NCBI GenBank assembly: GCA_942490985.1
Contig: CALNYW010000004.1
Coordinates: 326,461-390,460, forward strand
Direction of reading: 5' to 3'
Origin: Thiosocius sp942490985
GTDB taxonomy: Bacteria > Pseudomonadota > Gammaproteobacteria > Chromatiales > Chromatiaceae
Length of the DNA stretch: 64,000 nt
Part shown: positions 46,266 through 53,873 of the stretch, one piece after another
How the letters are laid out: each line of letters opens with the position of its first letter
How positions within the stretch are numbered: position 1 is the first letter of the stretch
Notes under the pieces: model-generated
Told to the model about the DNA's origin: nothing
Seen by the model: the letters and a program-made list of their open reading frames with translations, nothing else
The model's database searches: none
Made by a program: the position numbers and the translations under genes

Positions 46266-46562
46266 ATGATAACCAGCTTCAAAGGCAAGGTAGCCAAGGA
46301 TATTTGGACGACCAATCGGTCGAAGTCGTTGCCTAGAGAATTTTGGCTTCGCGCCAAGGCGCTGCTGACGGTCATGCACGCTACTTCGTCTCTAGATGAC
46401 TTGCGCATCCAGGGTGAACCCCCAAATATTCGGCTGCACAAGTTGCAAGGCGACAGGCGAGATTACTGGAGCGTGACCATAAAATTACCTTGGTGCATTA
46501 CATTCAGATTCAAAGACGGTGAGTTTTCGGAAGTCATGATCGAGAACTATCATCGAGGTTAA
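46266..46562 (+). CDS. higB: HigB-type toxin (RelE/ParE superfamily)
   Basis: A 98-residue toxin of the HigB branch: the conserved L-H-K-L-Q-G-D-R-R-D-Y-W-S-V and I-T-F-R-F motifs are present near 58-82. Family members cut mRNA on the ribosome. Toxin precedes antitoxin by two bases, the typical HigBA order. It sits between two copies of a 285-base direct repeat in the first cassette. The absence of a Shine-Dalgarno sequence suggests low translation. Confidence 0.88.
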   Translation: MITSFKGKVAKDIWTTNRSKSLPREFWLRAKALLTVMHATSSLDDLRIQGEPPNIRLHKLQGDRRDYWSVTIKLPWCITFRFKDGEFSEVMIENYHRG

Positions 46563-46564
46563 TT

Positions 46565-46825
46565 ATGATTGACAACCCACTACCACTACACCCCGGCAAA
46601 GTGCTGTCTGAGATCTACATGGCGGAGATGGGACTCAGCCAGACGAGTCTGGCGAAGCGTTGCGGATGCGCTTCCCGAAAGATCAACGAGATTGTTAATG
46701 GCAAACGAGGGATTTCGCCATCGTTCGCAATCACGCTTGAATCGGTGCTTGGAACCAGCGCTGAGATGTGGGTCCGCATGCAAGCGGAGTACGATTTGTG
46801 GGAAGCGCGTCGAAAGGTGGCCTGA
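46565..46825 (+). CDS. higA: HigA-type antitoxin (XRE helix-turn-helix)
   Basis: An 86-residue HigA/VapI family protein. It starts P-L-P-L-H-P-G-K-V-L-S-E-I-Y and has the HTH L-S-Q-T-S-L-A-K-R-C-G-C-A-S-R-K at about 24-39. It neutralises HigB and should bind the palindrome upstream of the pair. Confidence 0.9.
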   Translation: MIDNPLPLHPGKVLSEIYMAEMGLSQTSLAKRCGCASRKINEIVNGKRGISPSFAITLESVLGTSAEMWVRMQAEYDLWEARRKVA

Positions 46826-46888
46826 TCCTCCAATCGTTTAGACACGATCTCGAGACGATGCCTTCGTAATGCATCGAAATCATTGAAA

Positions 46889-46997
46889 GTATCGGGGGTT
46901 CGACAGCCGATGCGCAGCATCGGCGCAGACGCCGGCTTTGCCGGCGCCCCGAAGGGGTGGGGTGCGTAGCGCCGAATCAATCCCTCCCTCTCCGCCA
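46889..46997 (+). repeat. tRNA-Ser end copy 2 with 76-base structured insert
   Basis: GTATCGGGGGTTCGA, then a 76-base insert (46904-46979), then the tail ending CCGCCA. The four hairpins are as in copy 1, but the stems differ by paired changes: arm CCGATGC here against CCAACGC in copy 1, with both partner arms changed to match. The upstream flank ATTGAAAGTATCGGGGGTTC is shared with copies 3 and 4. Confidence 0.82.
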
Positions 46998-47282
46998 ATT
47001 TCAGTAATAAAAACAATCAGGTAAGTCCAAGTTTTTCGCAACTCTAAAATCCCTCGATACGGTCTGATTTCGCCGGACTTTTCAGACAGTTGCCCGCACG
47101 TTCGCTGCAAGATGCCGCCTTGGCTTGGAGGGAGATAGCCACGATTCTAGACACGATTTTGCCCTGCGTTTGACACGCCAGGTTCTAGCGTGCGTCGGGA
47201 GGTTGCTCATCTCGATCGCTTGCCAATGGTGGCTGCTGACGTCGAATGCGATGTGCCTGGCATCAGCCGTGGATTGGGCACT
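46998..47282 (+). repeat. Long direct repeat, copy B
   Basis: Counterpart of 45671-45955, same length and order of motifs, offset by 1327 bases. Several dozen substitutions separate the copies, so the duplication is not recent. Confidence 0.8.
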
Positions 47283-47623
47283 GAATTTTGGCGGCCGGTG
47301 ACGACATGGGGCAGGCCCATATGCATTGAATAGAACCGGGGCTGGGGCCGCCAGCGCGTGGAATCAACTCAGAGACTTCACTTGTAAGTAGATTGGCAGC
47401 GGCGGGCGCTGCTAAGAGGTCTGCCCCTGGATAATGTCTCAACGATAGAAATAGGCGGCCGCAGCCAGCGCTTTGCCCGGAAAACGGTCTAGCGATGAGC
47501 GATCTACAGGGCGCCCGGTCCTATTGCGCGGGATACCAGCTGGCGACTTATGAACCGTTCGACTAACAAAGACGACATAGTCAGCGTTATCGTCCCAAGT
47601 TGATCCTGTATACGTGAATCATA
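47283..47623 (+). other. Intergenic region, nothing recognised
   Basis: 341 bases between the direct repeat and the orphan gene, without a convincing reading frame, hairpin or promoter. Confidence 0.5.
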
Positions 47624-48661
47624 ATGTTTCCCACCATGCCTACAAGTGACCAACAGGCCATCTTGCGCCGAGCGATCATTCGCGCCATTCCGGGGTTCTA
47701 CCTTTGGCCGGAGACGGAACAGGAACGGTATCGATTGAGTGTTCCGCAGGAGCAGGATTTTCTCATCCGCCAGGCGGTGCTGCGCGCCTTATTCGGTATT
47801 GAGGTCGATACCGAGCAGGGAATGAACGAAGCCTTGAATGGGTTCAACGATGAACAGTATCTCCTGCTGAACAGCACGCTCTTGCCTTTTCAGGGCATCG
47901 GCGAAGATGACTTCTTTCTGAATGAATGGCTGGCCGATGGCGTTACATTGCTCGACTTTGAGACATTGGGCGATTATGCCCAGCACGACCACGAGTTCCA
48001 GGAGCAGGCCCGAAGGGCTGAGGATCCGGCGTACGACATCCGGCCTTACCAAGGCGATCTTCACCCCTGCTGGGCGCGGCTGACTACCAATGGCGAATTC
48101 CACTATGCCACGCTTGTTTCTCTGGCCAGACACCTGTCGGATGCCCTCGACGAGACGGGGGCGGAGCAGATCGAGACACTCATTCCACACAAGTATGTAG
48201 AGGGGAAGAACCATGGAAAGCGGGAGCGGGGCGGCATGGTGTGGGATTATCGAGTGGATGCCGGCGGCATGGAACCGCAGTTGGACGAGCTGCGGCATCG
48301 ATACTATCAATACCTCCGAGATTGCCATGCTCGCCTGCTCGATCGATTCGACGAAGATGCCATGCAACGCGTCTACATCCGGCGCAAGAAACAAGGCCTC
48401 GAACCTCATACGGAGTTCGTTTTCTCTGACAAGAGCGCACTCGACGCTGTGCGCTTCCGACACTTTTCGAGCGACTGCCAGCGTATTGCCGGCGACGTTA
48501 CGGAGCTTGCGGTAGTTATCGAACAGGAACGAAAGGCGGCGGTGGAATTTCTGCAAGTACAGTACTCGGACATACAGCAGAACTTCGATCCCTCCGTAGT
48601 GCCGCTACGGAAGAAAAGAAAGATCGTTGTGGCCGATAGCGCCCTCGATGGCTTGCCGTAG
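47624..48661 (+). CDS. Orphan cassette protein of unknown function
   Basis: A 345-residue soluble protein rich in charged and aromatic residues, with no signal, membrane segment or motif I recognise. Features: a hydrophobic N-terminal helix region (R-R-A-I-I-R-A-I-P-G-F-Y-L-W-P), an acidic central part (H-D-H-E-F-Q-E-Q), a segment L-R-H-R-Y-Y-Q-Y-L-R-D-C-H-A-R-L near 220 and a basic end (L-R-K-K-R-K-I-V-V). The second ATG, four codons in, is an equally good start; neither has a clear ribosome site. It shares a cassette with VapBC, and cargo in such islands is often defensive, but nothing here proves that. Confidence 0.7.
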   Translation: MFPTMPTSDQQAILRRAIIRAIPGFYLWPETEQERYRLSVPQEQDFLIRQAVLRALFGIEVDTEQGMNEALNGFNDEQYLLLNSTLLPFQGIGEDDFFLNEWLADGVTLLDFETLGDYAQHDHEFQEQARRAEDPAYDIRPYQGDLHPCWARLTTNGEFHYATLVSLARHLSDALDETGAEQIETLIPHKYVEGKNHGKRERGGMVWDYRVDAGGMEPQLDELRHRYYQYLRDCHARLLDRFDEDAMQRVYIRRKKQGLEPHTEFVFSDKSALDAVRFRHFSSDCQRIAGDVTELAVVIEQERKAAVEFLQVQYSDIQQNFDPSVVPLRKKRKIVVADSALDGLP

Positions 48662-48732
48662 CTCACGCGTCCCGCGTTTTGTGCGCTCACCGATCCCAAC
48701 CGGAGACAGGGTAAAGGATTTTCAGAGAGCTT

Positions 48733-49122
48733 CTATCCCGCGTCGACTTGTAAGGGCGTGTGTTGCGCGAGGATGTCAAAGTCTGCATCCCTGTGGAGGA
48801 CAGGTACGTTACCGCGAACAGCCACGGCAGCGATCAGACAATCGATGAGCTTGCGCACTGTGTGACCCCGTTGGCGACAGGTTCGGTAGAGCGCCGCCGC
48901 TGCATCATAGTCCACCGGCTCCGTGGGCAGGGTTGATGCCCGGGCGAGGAGGCGGCGGAGTTGCTGAAGATGTTGTTCGTCGCGGGCGCCAGCGAGCACC
49001 TCCATTCGAACGACATCGCAGATCGCGATCTCGGTCGCCAGCAGGTCGTCCACCCGCTGACAGACAGGAGAACCGGTATCGCGGAGAAACTCGATCCAAG
49101 CGGAGGTGTCGACGAGAATCAA
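48733..49122 (-). CDS. vapC: VapC-type PIN-domain toxin
   Basis: A 129-residue PIN ribonuclease. The acidic site is complete: D-T-S-A-W-I-E at 4-10, the Glu in M-E-V-L-A-G near 41, the Asp of L-I-D-C-L-I-A near 93 and the late D-A-D-F-D. It starts inside the last codons of vapB (four-base overlap). VapC toxins cut tRNA or rRNA. Confidence 0.92.
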   Translation of the reverse strand: MILVDTSAWIEFLRDTGSPVCQRVDDLLATEIAICDVVRMEVLAGARDEQHLQQLRRLLARASTLPTEPVDYDAAAALYRTCRQRGHTVRKLIDCLIAAVAVRGNVPVLHRDADFDILAQHTPLQVDAG

Positions 49123-49322
49123 GGACTTCTATGGGTGCGCATCTCGTCGAGGTCACCAACCCAGCCGGTGCCCCGCAGCTTTCGAGCTTCATCGAGTCCG
49201 AGCGGCTCCGCGGCAAGCGTTCGTAACGCGAAATTGATCGCGTCGCGTTTCGTGGTCAACTGGTACCGGCGCATTACGGTTGCGCAAGCTTCGTCGTCGA
49301 TATCTACGTTTGTGCGTGCCAT
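49119..49322 (-). CDS. vapB: VapB-type antitoxin
   Basis: A 67-residue antitoxin: M-A-R-T-N-V-D-I-D-D-E with a short strand-helix-helix DNA-binding part, then a C-terminal L-R-G-T-G-W-V-G-D-L-D-E-M toxin-binding tail typical of the VapB partner of this VapC class. I use the ATG directly before A-R-T-N-V; the frame extends 16 codons further upstream. Confidence 0.85.
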   Translation of the reverse strand: MARTNVDIDDEACATVMRRYQLTTKRDAINFALRTLAAEPLGLDEARKLRGTGWVGDLDEMRTHRSP

Positions 49323-49568
49323 GCACATACGATACACCAGCGTGTTTTTGAACTGCAAGCCGATGTGCATCGCTTCGAGGCACCGGTCGAAACCACTCAG
49401 CTAATCATCCAAGTTCGCACACGAATTCCGCATCCCTGATTTGTGTCGATGGAGGTGCAAGGCATCGCTGGGGAGCGGACTGGACTATGCGGTGGGTGCG
49501 TCAGCGGGCGCGTGGCGTTAGACACGTTCTAGACACGATGCCTTCATAAGGCATTGAAAAGATTGAAA

Positions 49569-49602
49569 GTATTGGGGGGTTTGAATTCCTCCCTCTCCGC
49601 CA
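49569..49602 (+). repeat. tRNA-Ser end copy 3 (no insert)
   Basis: GTATTGGGGGGTTTGAATTCCTCC and the tail to CCGCCA, with a few changes from the tRNA. The upstream flank has AGACACGAT and GATTGAAAGTAT as at copies 2 and 4. It lies in the 343-base gap between vapB and the SWIM fragment. Confidence 0.8.
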
Positions 49603-49604
49603 AC

Positions 49605-49634
49605 ATAAAAAAGGGGCCTGCCAGGCTCTTTTTC
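49605..49634 (+). terminator. Terminator copy after tRNA end copy 3
   Basis: GGGCCT-GCC-AGGCTC stem flanked by an A-run and a T-run, at the same spacing from CCA as the tRNA-Ser terminator. Sequence differs, structure kept. Confidence 0.7.
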
Positions 49635-49713
49635 TATGTTTGTCCGGTCGGGGATTCGACGATGTATCGTCTGACCTCGGGGAACTGGCCACTCAGGTCG
49701 ATCAAGAGATGGA

Positions 49714-50157
49714 TCAGTACATCGCGGCCTTTGCCCTTGTTTGTCGCGGAGGGTGTATGGGCTCATCGTCATCTTCCCACCCGTCTTCTTCCTCATCACC
49801 AAACGAAGTCTGACCGCGATCACTGTCCTCATCGAGCAATGGGATCGCTTGCTGTGCCTTCACCTGCTCTGCCGTCGCGAGAACCACGGCGACCGCGTGT
49901 TTGCACCTGCCCGTATTCCTGGGGGCCGTGCATAAGTCGTCCAAGCTGGCGTCGTTGTCGATCTGCACGGAAGTCGCGTATCGCTCGGTGCCGGTGACCC
50001 ATGCGACTAGCGTATTGTTCTCGGTACGCGCCAGCTGATCGACGTGCTTGACGTAGCTCTTGCCCCGATTGGCGATTTTCTCCCCGGCCCAGTGGAGCAG
50101 GTCATCAAAGTCGAGTTTTCGCAGGATGGTCTCGATGCTTCTACGCGTTGCATTCAT
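49714..50157 (-). CDS. Degenerate SWIM zinc-finger protein, truncated
   Basis: A 147-residue protein starting I-L-R-K-L-D-F-D-D-L-L-H-W-A-G like SWIM-domain proteins. The zinc motif CxC-Xn-CxH is incomplete: D-L-C-T-A-P-R-N-T-G-R-C-K-H lacks the second Cys. The remainder is a very acidic tail (D-E-E-E-D-G-W-E-D-D-D-E). Full-size relatives are several hundred residues, so this is likely a fragment cut near tRNA-end copy 3. It overlaps the GNAT toxin gene by four bases. Confidence 0.65.
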   Translation of the reverse strand: MNATRRSIETILRKLDFDDLLHWAGEKIANRGKSYVKHVDQLARTENNTLVAWVTGTERYATSVQIDNDASLDDLCTAPRNTGRCKHAVAVVLATAEQVKAQQAIPLLDEDSDRGQTSFGDEEEDGWEDDDEPIHPPRQTRAKAAMY

Positions 50158-50708
50158 CTGCCTTTGTCCGCGCGCCCCGCAGCCGCGGCAATCCCGCGGA
50201 TCGGAAGAAACATGGCGATGGGCTCTGGTCGATCGCCCAGGGAGCCGCTGACCAGCCGCGTTGGCGTGAACCCGAGGGCAGTATAAAAGTCGACCGCATC
50301 CGGTTTGGCATCCACGACCACCCCGACGCAGCCGACACGATCTCGCATCTCCAGGGCAAGCTCGAGCATGGATCGCAGCAGAAGCCTGCCGATGCCGTGT
50401 CCCTGAAAGCGTTCATCCACCGCGAGCCGGGCAAGGCGCAGAATGGGCACTGGGTAAGCTGGCAGGCGTCGACGCAACGCTTTCGTCAACGTCTCTGCCG
50501 CGAGCTCCCCACTGGAGACGGTGGCGAAACCAACGATCTGATCGCCCTGCACGGCGACGTAAGTCGTACCTATGTGGTGGCGGAACTGATTCTGCCCGGC
50601 GTAGCGCTGGAAGAAACGGTCGAGATCGATGTTGCCGCTGCGAAATCCGGATCGGTCGTCACGAGGCTCCAGTCGCCGAACGCGGATTTCCTGACCGCCG
50701 CTACTCAC
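50154..50708 (-). CDS. GNAT acetyltransferase toxin (TacT/AtaT-like)
   Basis: A 184-residue GCN5-type acetyltransferase. The N-terminal N-I-D-L-D-R-F-F-Q-R-Y-A segment and the acetyl-CoA loop (R-L-A-V-D-E-R-F-Q-G-H-G-I-G-R-L-L-L) are those of toxins that acetylate charged tRNA. Y-T-A-L-G-F near 152 holds the catalytic Tyr region. It is paired with an RHH antitoxin by an eight-base overlap, GTG start. Confidence 0.85.
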   Translation of the reverse strand: MSSGGQEIRVRRLEPRDDRSGFRSGNIDLDRFFQRYAGQNQFRHHIGTTYVAVQGDQIVGFATVSSGELAAETLTKALRRRLPAYPVPILRLARLAVDERFQGHGIGRLLLRSMLELALEMRDRVGCVGVVVDAKPDAVDFYTALGFTPTRLVSGSLGDRPEPIAMFLPIRGIAAAAGRADKGR

Positions 50709-50967
50709 GAAACAGGGCTTTCAGGGCTTCTGAAGGTTCACCTTTGTCTTCGATGTGCTCGGCGATCTGTGTCATCGCTTCACGCGTCAACACCAGCCGG
50801 GACGGGATTACCAGGTCTTCGGGTATTTCGCGCAACGCCTGCAGATGATGCTGCAGGGCCTCCTCGATCAGATAGGCCTTCTTCACGCCGCGGCGCTTTA
50901 CGTAGGCCTCGATCTCGGCCTTGGTCTCTTCAGAGATGTAGGCGGAAACTTGGGTTGTCGTCGTCAT
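50701..50967 (-). CDS. Ribbon-helix-helix antitoxin of the GNAT pair
   Basis: An 88-residue protein with an N-terminal RHH (V-S-A-Y-I-S-E-E-T-K-A-E-I-E-A-Y-V) and a C-terminal helix (A-M-T-Q-I-A-E-H-I) likely to mask the toxin. An inverted repeat lies 12 bases ahead of its start. Confidence 0.82.
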   Translation of the reverse strand: MTTTTQVSAYISEETKAEIEAYVKRRGVKKAYLIEEALQHHLQALREIPEDLVIPSRLVLTREAMTQIAEHIEDKGEPSEALKALFRE

Positions 50968-50978
50968 GGTTCAATGCT

Positions 50979-51006
50979 CTCTACAGTTTTGTAGATTTGT
51001 GTAGAG
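50979..51006 (-). promoter_or_regulatory. Operator of the GNAT/RHH pair
   Basis: Outer inverted repeat CTCTACA/TGTAGAG with an inner CTACA/TGTAG pair just upstream of the antitoxin start: two half-site pairs, as expected for a ribbon-helix-helix repressor. Confidence 0.6.
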
Positions 51007-51097
51007 AATAGCATACTTATGCAAGGCCGCGAATCTGCCAACATTTTCGGCTTGCGCTAGGACACGATACCTTTGTACAGCACTGAAATTATTGAAA

Positions 51098-51129
51098 GTA
51101 TCGGGGGTTCAAATCCCTCCCTCTCCGCA
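51098..51129 (+). repeat. tRNA-Ser end copy 4 (no insert)
   Basis: GTATCGGGGGTTCAAATCCC and the tail; CCGCCA is shortened to CCGCA. GACACGAT lies 30 bases upstream. The downstream 60 bases (to about 51190) resemble the native flank of tRNA-Ser, including its terminator and GCTCCGAGCGAGTTATCCGA. Part of the 412-base gap before the beta-lactamase-like gene. Confidence 0.82.
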
Positions 51130-51133
51130 AACG

Positions 51134-51162
51134 CAAAAAGGTCGCCATGTGGGGCCTTTTTT
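51134..51162 (+). terminator. Terminator copy after tRNA end copy 4
   Basis: AAAAAGGTCGCC-ATGT-GGGGCCTTTTTT followed by TTCGTTT, clearly homologous to the tRNA-Ser terminator. Confidence 0.75.
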
Positions 51163-51379
51163 CGTTTATCGCTCCGAGCGAGTTATCCGAACAGCCGCGG
51201 TAGTTGGTCAGCTTGCAGGCGCAACCGGCCATTGGCCGAATTTCGGGAAGAACCAGAGGCGGGCGCAACAGGCCCGAGTTGCCGTTAATTCGGTCGGTCA
51301 ATAAACCTGTCACAGGCTTGTCCTGTTTGACACGTTGCGGCTTTTTCGGGGGTGTCTGTGTTAACAGGGTAGAACCTGA

Positions 51380-52657
51380 TCAAAGCACACTCGCAAAACC
51401 ATGGCGCCGGGCGATCCCCTGGTAGACGATGTCGGACACGTCCCTTATGACCTCGGCGCGGGAACGGATCCAGGCGCTGTAGTTGCTTGCTCTGTCCTGC
51501 TTTTCGATAATGCCAATCAGGGTGTAAGGGTAGCGTTTTCCATCCGGTCCCCGCACGCTCAAAATCCCCATGTCGGCACATAGCCGCGCGGTACTGCCGG
51601 TCTTATTCAGCACACGGGTACCCACCGGGACAGATTCTGCGCCGGTGTAGATCCGGTCGGGACCCGGCAACGACATCAGACGTTTGATCTCCCGGGCACC
51701 GGCGATGTTTCCTTTCCATAGTGCATACAGGAAGCGACTGTAGTCGCGTGCGGAGGCCTTGTTGCGGTAGGTTTTTCCGCCTGCCGGAATGTATTCGACG
51801 ATGCTGGTGGCCTGGAATATGCCGGGATAGTTTTGTTCGAGTATCCGCTGTACCGCACGCGGGCCGCCCACCTGGCGCATGACCCAGTTGGTGGAGGGAT
51901 TGTTCGAGTAGTGGATCATGCGTTCCATATGTCGGCGGCTTCTGGGCCCGTAGATGAGCTCCTTCTTCTCAACCCGGTGGAAAAAGGCCGCTGCGATAAA
52001 GGGCTTGATCAGACTCGCCGCCTGGAATTGGATCTCCTCGTTGATGGTGACCAGCTTTTCGCCCGTGGTGAAGTCGTATACGGACCAGCCGGTACGCTCG
52101 TCCTTGCTGATCCGCCCCTTGCGGCGAAGTTCTTTGATATAGGTCTCCACTGCGGCTTCCAGATCGCGAACCCGACGCGACTTTTCGGTCGGAGTCCTCG
52201 GCTGCGGAGGGTCGACCACTGAGGGTGCCGAAAAGTGTGCGCGCGCCTTTCGTGCCCCGGGGTTCTCTGTCTGCCGGTCATCGGCCACGATGATCCAGTC
52301 CTTTGATAACACCGGAGCGGCAGCATCAAATCCCTTCTTCACCAGCAATCGACTGTGCACACGGGCTACCCGGACCGCTCCCGCACTGTCGCCTTGGCGC
52401 AGGTAAACGACCCCATGCAAACCACCGTCGGCCACGACCCGCAGGTCCTTGGCCACCGCGGGGCCCAGAATCCGCGCTACTCGCTCGCGGTACTTCTGCA
52501 CGGCTGCAATGTCTTTGCTCCAGACGTAAGAGACGTCGTAAGACTTATCCGCGGCCGCAATCGGCTGGGCCGATACTGGGCCGATCAGGACGGCAAACAG
52601 AATAAAAAACAGTCTGGTAGCTTGATTATTCAGAGGCGAAACCTTGCTTGGCAGCAA
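51380..52657 (-). CDS. Class A beta-lactamase-fold serine hydrolase with long N-terminal domain
   Basis: A 425-residue exported protein with a hydrophobic signal region at about 13-30 and possible cleavage near V-S-A-Q. A 150-residue N-terminal domain of unknown role (from V-W-S-K-D-I-A-A-V-Q-K-Y) precedes a penicillin-binding/beta-lactamase fold. The catalytic S215-x-x-K218, the S251-N-N and K352-T-G triads are all intact. There is no E-x-x-L-N omega-loop motif that I can place, so penicillin hydrolysis is doubtful; a peptidase or carboxypeptidase role is as likely. TTG start with AAGGAG very close (one base), so the true start is uncertain. Confidence 0.78.
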   Translation of the reverse strand: MLPSKVSPLNNQATRLFFILFAVLIGPVSAQPIAAADKSYDVSYVWSKDIAAVQKYRERVARILGPAVAKDLRVVADGGLHGVVYLRQGDSAGAVRVARVHSRLLVKKGFDAAAPVLSKDWIIVADDRQTENPGARKARAHFSAPSVVDPPQPRTPTEKSRRVRDLEAAVETYIKELRRKGRISKDERTGWSVYDFTTGEKLVTINEEIQFQAASLIKPFIAAAFFHRVEKKELIYGPRSRRHMERMIHYSNNPSTNWVMRQVGGPRAVQRILEQNYPGIFQATSIVEYIPAGGKTYRNKASARDYSRFLYALWKGNIAGAREIKRLMSLPGPDRIYTGAESVPVGTRVLNKTGSTARLCADMGILSVRGPDGKRYPYTLIGIIEKQDRASNYSAWIRSRAEVIRDVSDIVYQGIARRHGFASVL

Positions 52658-53277
52658 GCTCCTTAACCGTTAATACACGTCGCGGCCAGCGCAAACACAA
52701 ATTAAATTCAAACCTCACGAGTAAGGATAGCGACCAACTATCCAAAATTTGCAGCTGCTCAGGCAGCAACTCGCTGAGCACTTTCGGATTCAATCAACGC
52801 TTGGCCAACGCATCTGTTCGGACTTCGGCGCCTTGCCGAAGGACACCCCTTGACAATAGCCAGCCGAACAAGAAGACCGAACTGTGTCCACGTTGAAGGG
52901 TACCCGGCGTCCGGGCGAACAAACCAACGGATGGCTTGACCCGCTCGATAGTGCTTTTCTTTACCGCAATTAAAAGCGCGCTTCAGCAACACGCTGCGAT
53001 TCAATCCGTTTCCAGTTTTCTTCGTCCCGAGCCACGCGGTACTTTGCCCAGCGCGAGAATTCGTCTCTGGATGCATAACCGGATGTGCGTCTTCCATTGT
53101 CAAGCCACGACTTTATAGATAACGAGGTCAGACCCGTCTGTATCGCTATCCGAAGTGTCTACGATCTGCCGTATCGATCAATCGCTGCCATATTTACCAT
53201 TGCTGTAACAATCGCCCAGGACGACATCAATGGGTGTGGAGGAGCCCTCCTCGGATTTCCCGGTAGCAAGCTGATAA
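52658..53277 (+). other. Intergenic region without a credible gene
   Basis: 620 bases. Open frames on both strands (for example 52759-53103 on the minus strand) have compositions unlike neighbouring genes and no recognisable domain. The segment probably consists of decayed DNA leading into the nnrS relic. Confidence 0.5.
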
Positions 53278-53630
53278 ATCCTCATCGGTGCGTTGCTTCA
53301 GGCCTTGGCCCAGATCGGTGCATTCCCACCAACGGCGGCTTTGCACGCACTGGGTATTGGGGCTATCGGCGTGTTCACGCTCGGCATGATGGCGCGTGTT
53401 ACCCGGGGTCATACAGGCCGGTCGATCGAGGTTGGGAAACGACGGTCTTAGCGTTCGTCTTGCTGAACGTCGCGGCTTTGCTCCGAGTGTTCGGTCCGGC
53501 ATAGCTGCCCGCCGCGTACAACCTGTGGGTCGACCTGTCTGGCGGCCTGTGGATGCTTGCCTTCGCAATCTTCGCAGCGCGCTATGGTCCTCGTCTGCTG
53601 CGGCCGCGGGTCGACGGAAAACCCGGATAG
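53278..53630 (+). pseudogene. NnrS-family membrane protein, C-terminal relic
   Basis: The C-terminal third of an NnrS-type multi-helix heme-copper membrane protein. One frame gives A-A-L-H-A-L-G-I-G-A-I-G-V-F-T-L-G-M-M-A and R-V-T-R-G-H-T-G-R. After a frameshift near 53440 the next gives L-A-F-V-L-L-N-V-A-A-L-L-R-V-F-G-P, then an in-frame TAG at 53502-53504, then W-M-L-A-F-A-I-F-A-A-R-Y-G-P and P-R-V-D-G-K-P-G. The N-terminal two thirds are absent. NnrS proteins relate to nitric-oxide stress. Confidence 0.85.
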
Positions 53631-53681
53631 CGCAGCAGGGTACATACCCGCTGCGTCATCTGCCCGAGAAAATCAAATAAA

Positions 53682-53873
53682 TTGGTTCGACGAGGAGCGG
53701 CGAAGCTCCGTTGGCATGACTCCGGTGACGTCTTCCATAAGGCCTGTGCCCGAGCGATTCTTGAGGCCTGCCGGGCCATGCCAAAGGTTTCACACTGGCT
53801 GCCTACGCGCTCCGTGACCTTGATGGAACGCGCCTTGCGGAAGCCGAAGGCTATCCAGCGAACCTGTCGATAA
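53682..53873 (+). pseudogene. Fragment resembling phage gene product 88
   Basis: A 63-codon open piece with R-W-H-D-S-G-D-V and W-L-P-T-R-S, the central motifs of gp88-like phage proteins, but lacking both ends. It directly follows the nnrS relic and points to past phage or plasmid DNA in this cassette. Confidence 0.55.

Noticed and set aside
52759..53103. 114-residue minus-strand gene
   Set aside because: No start support, unusual composition, no recognised domain, and the region is surrounded by relics.
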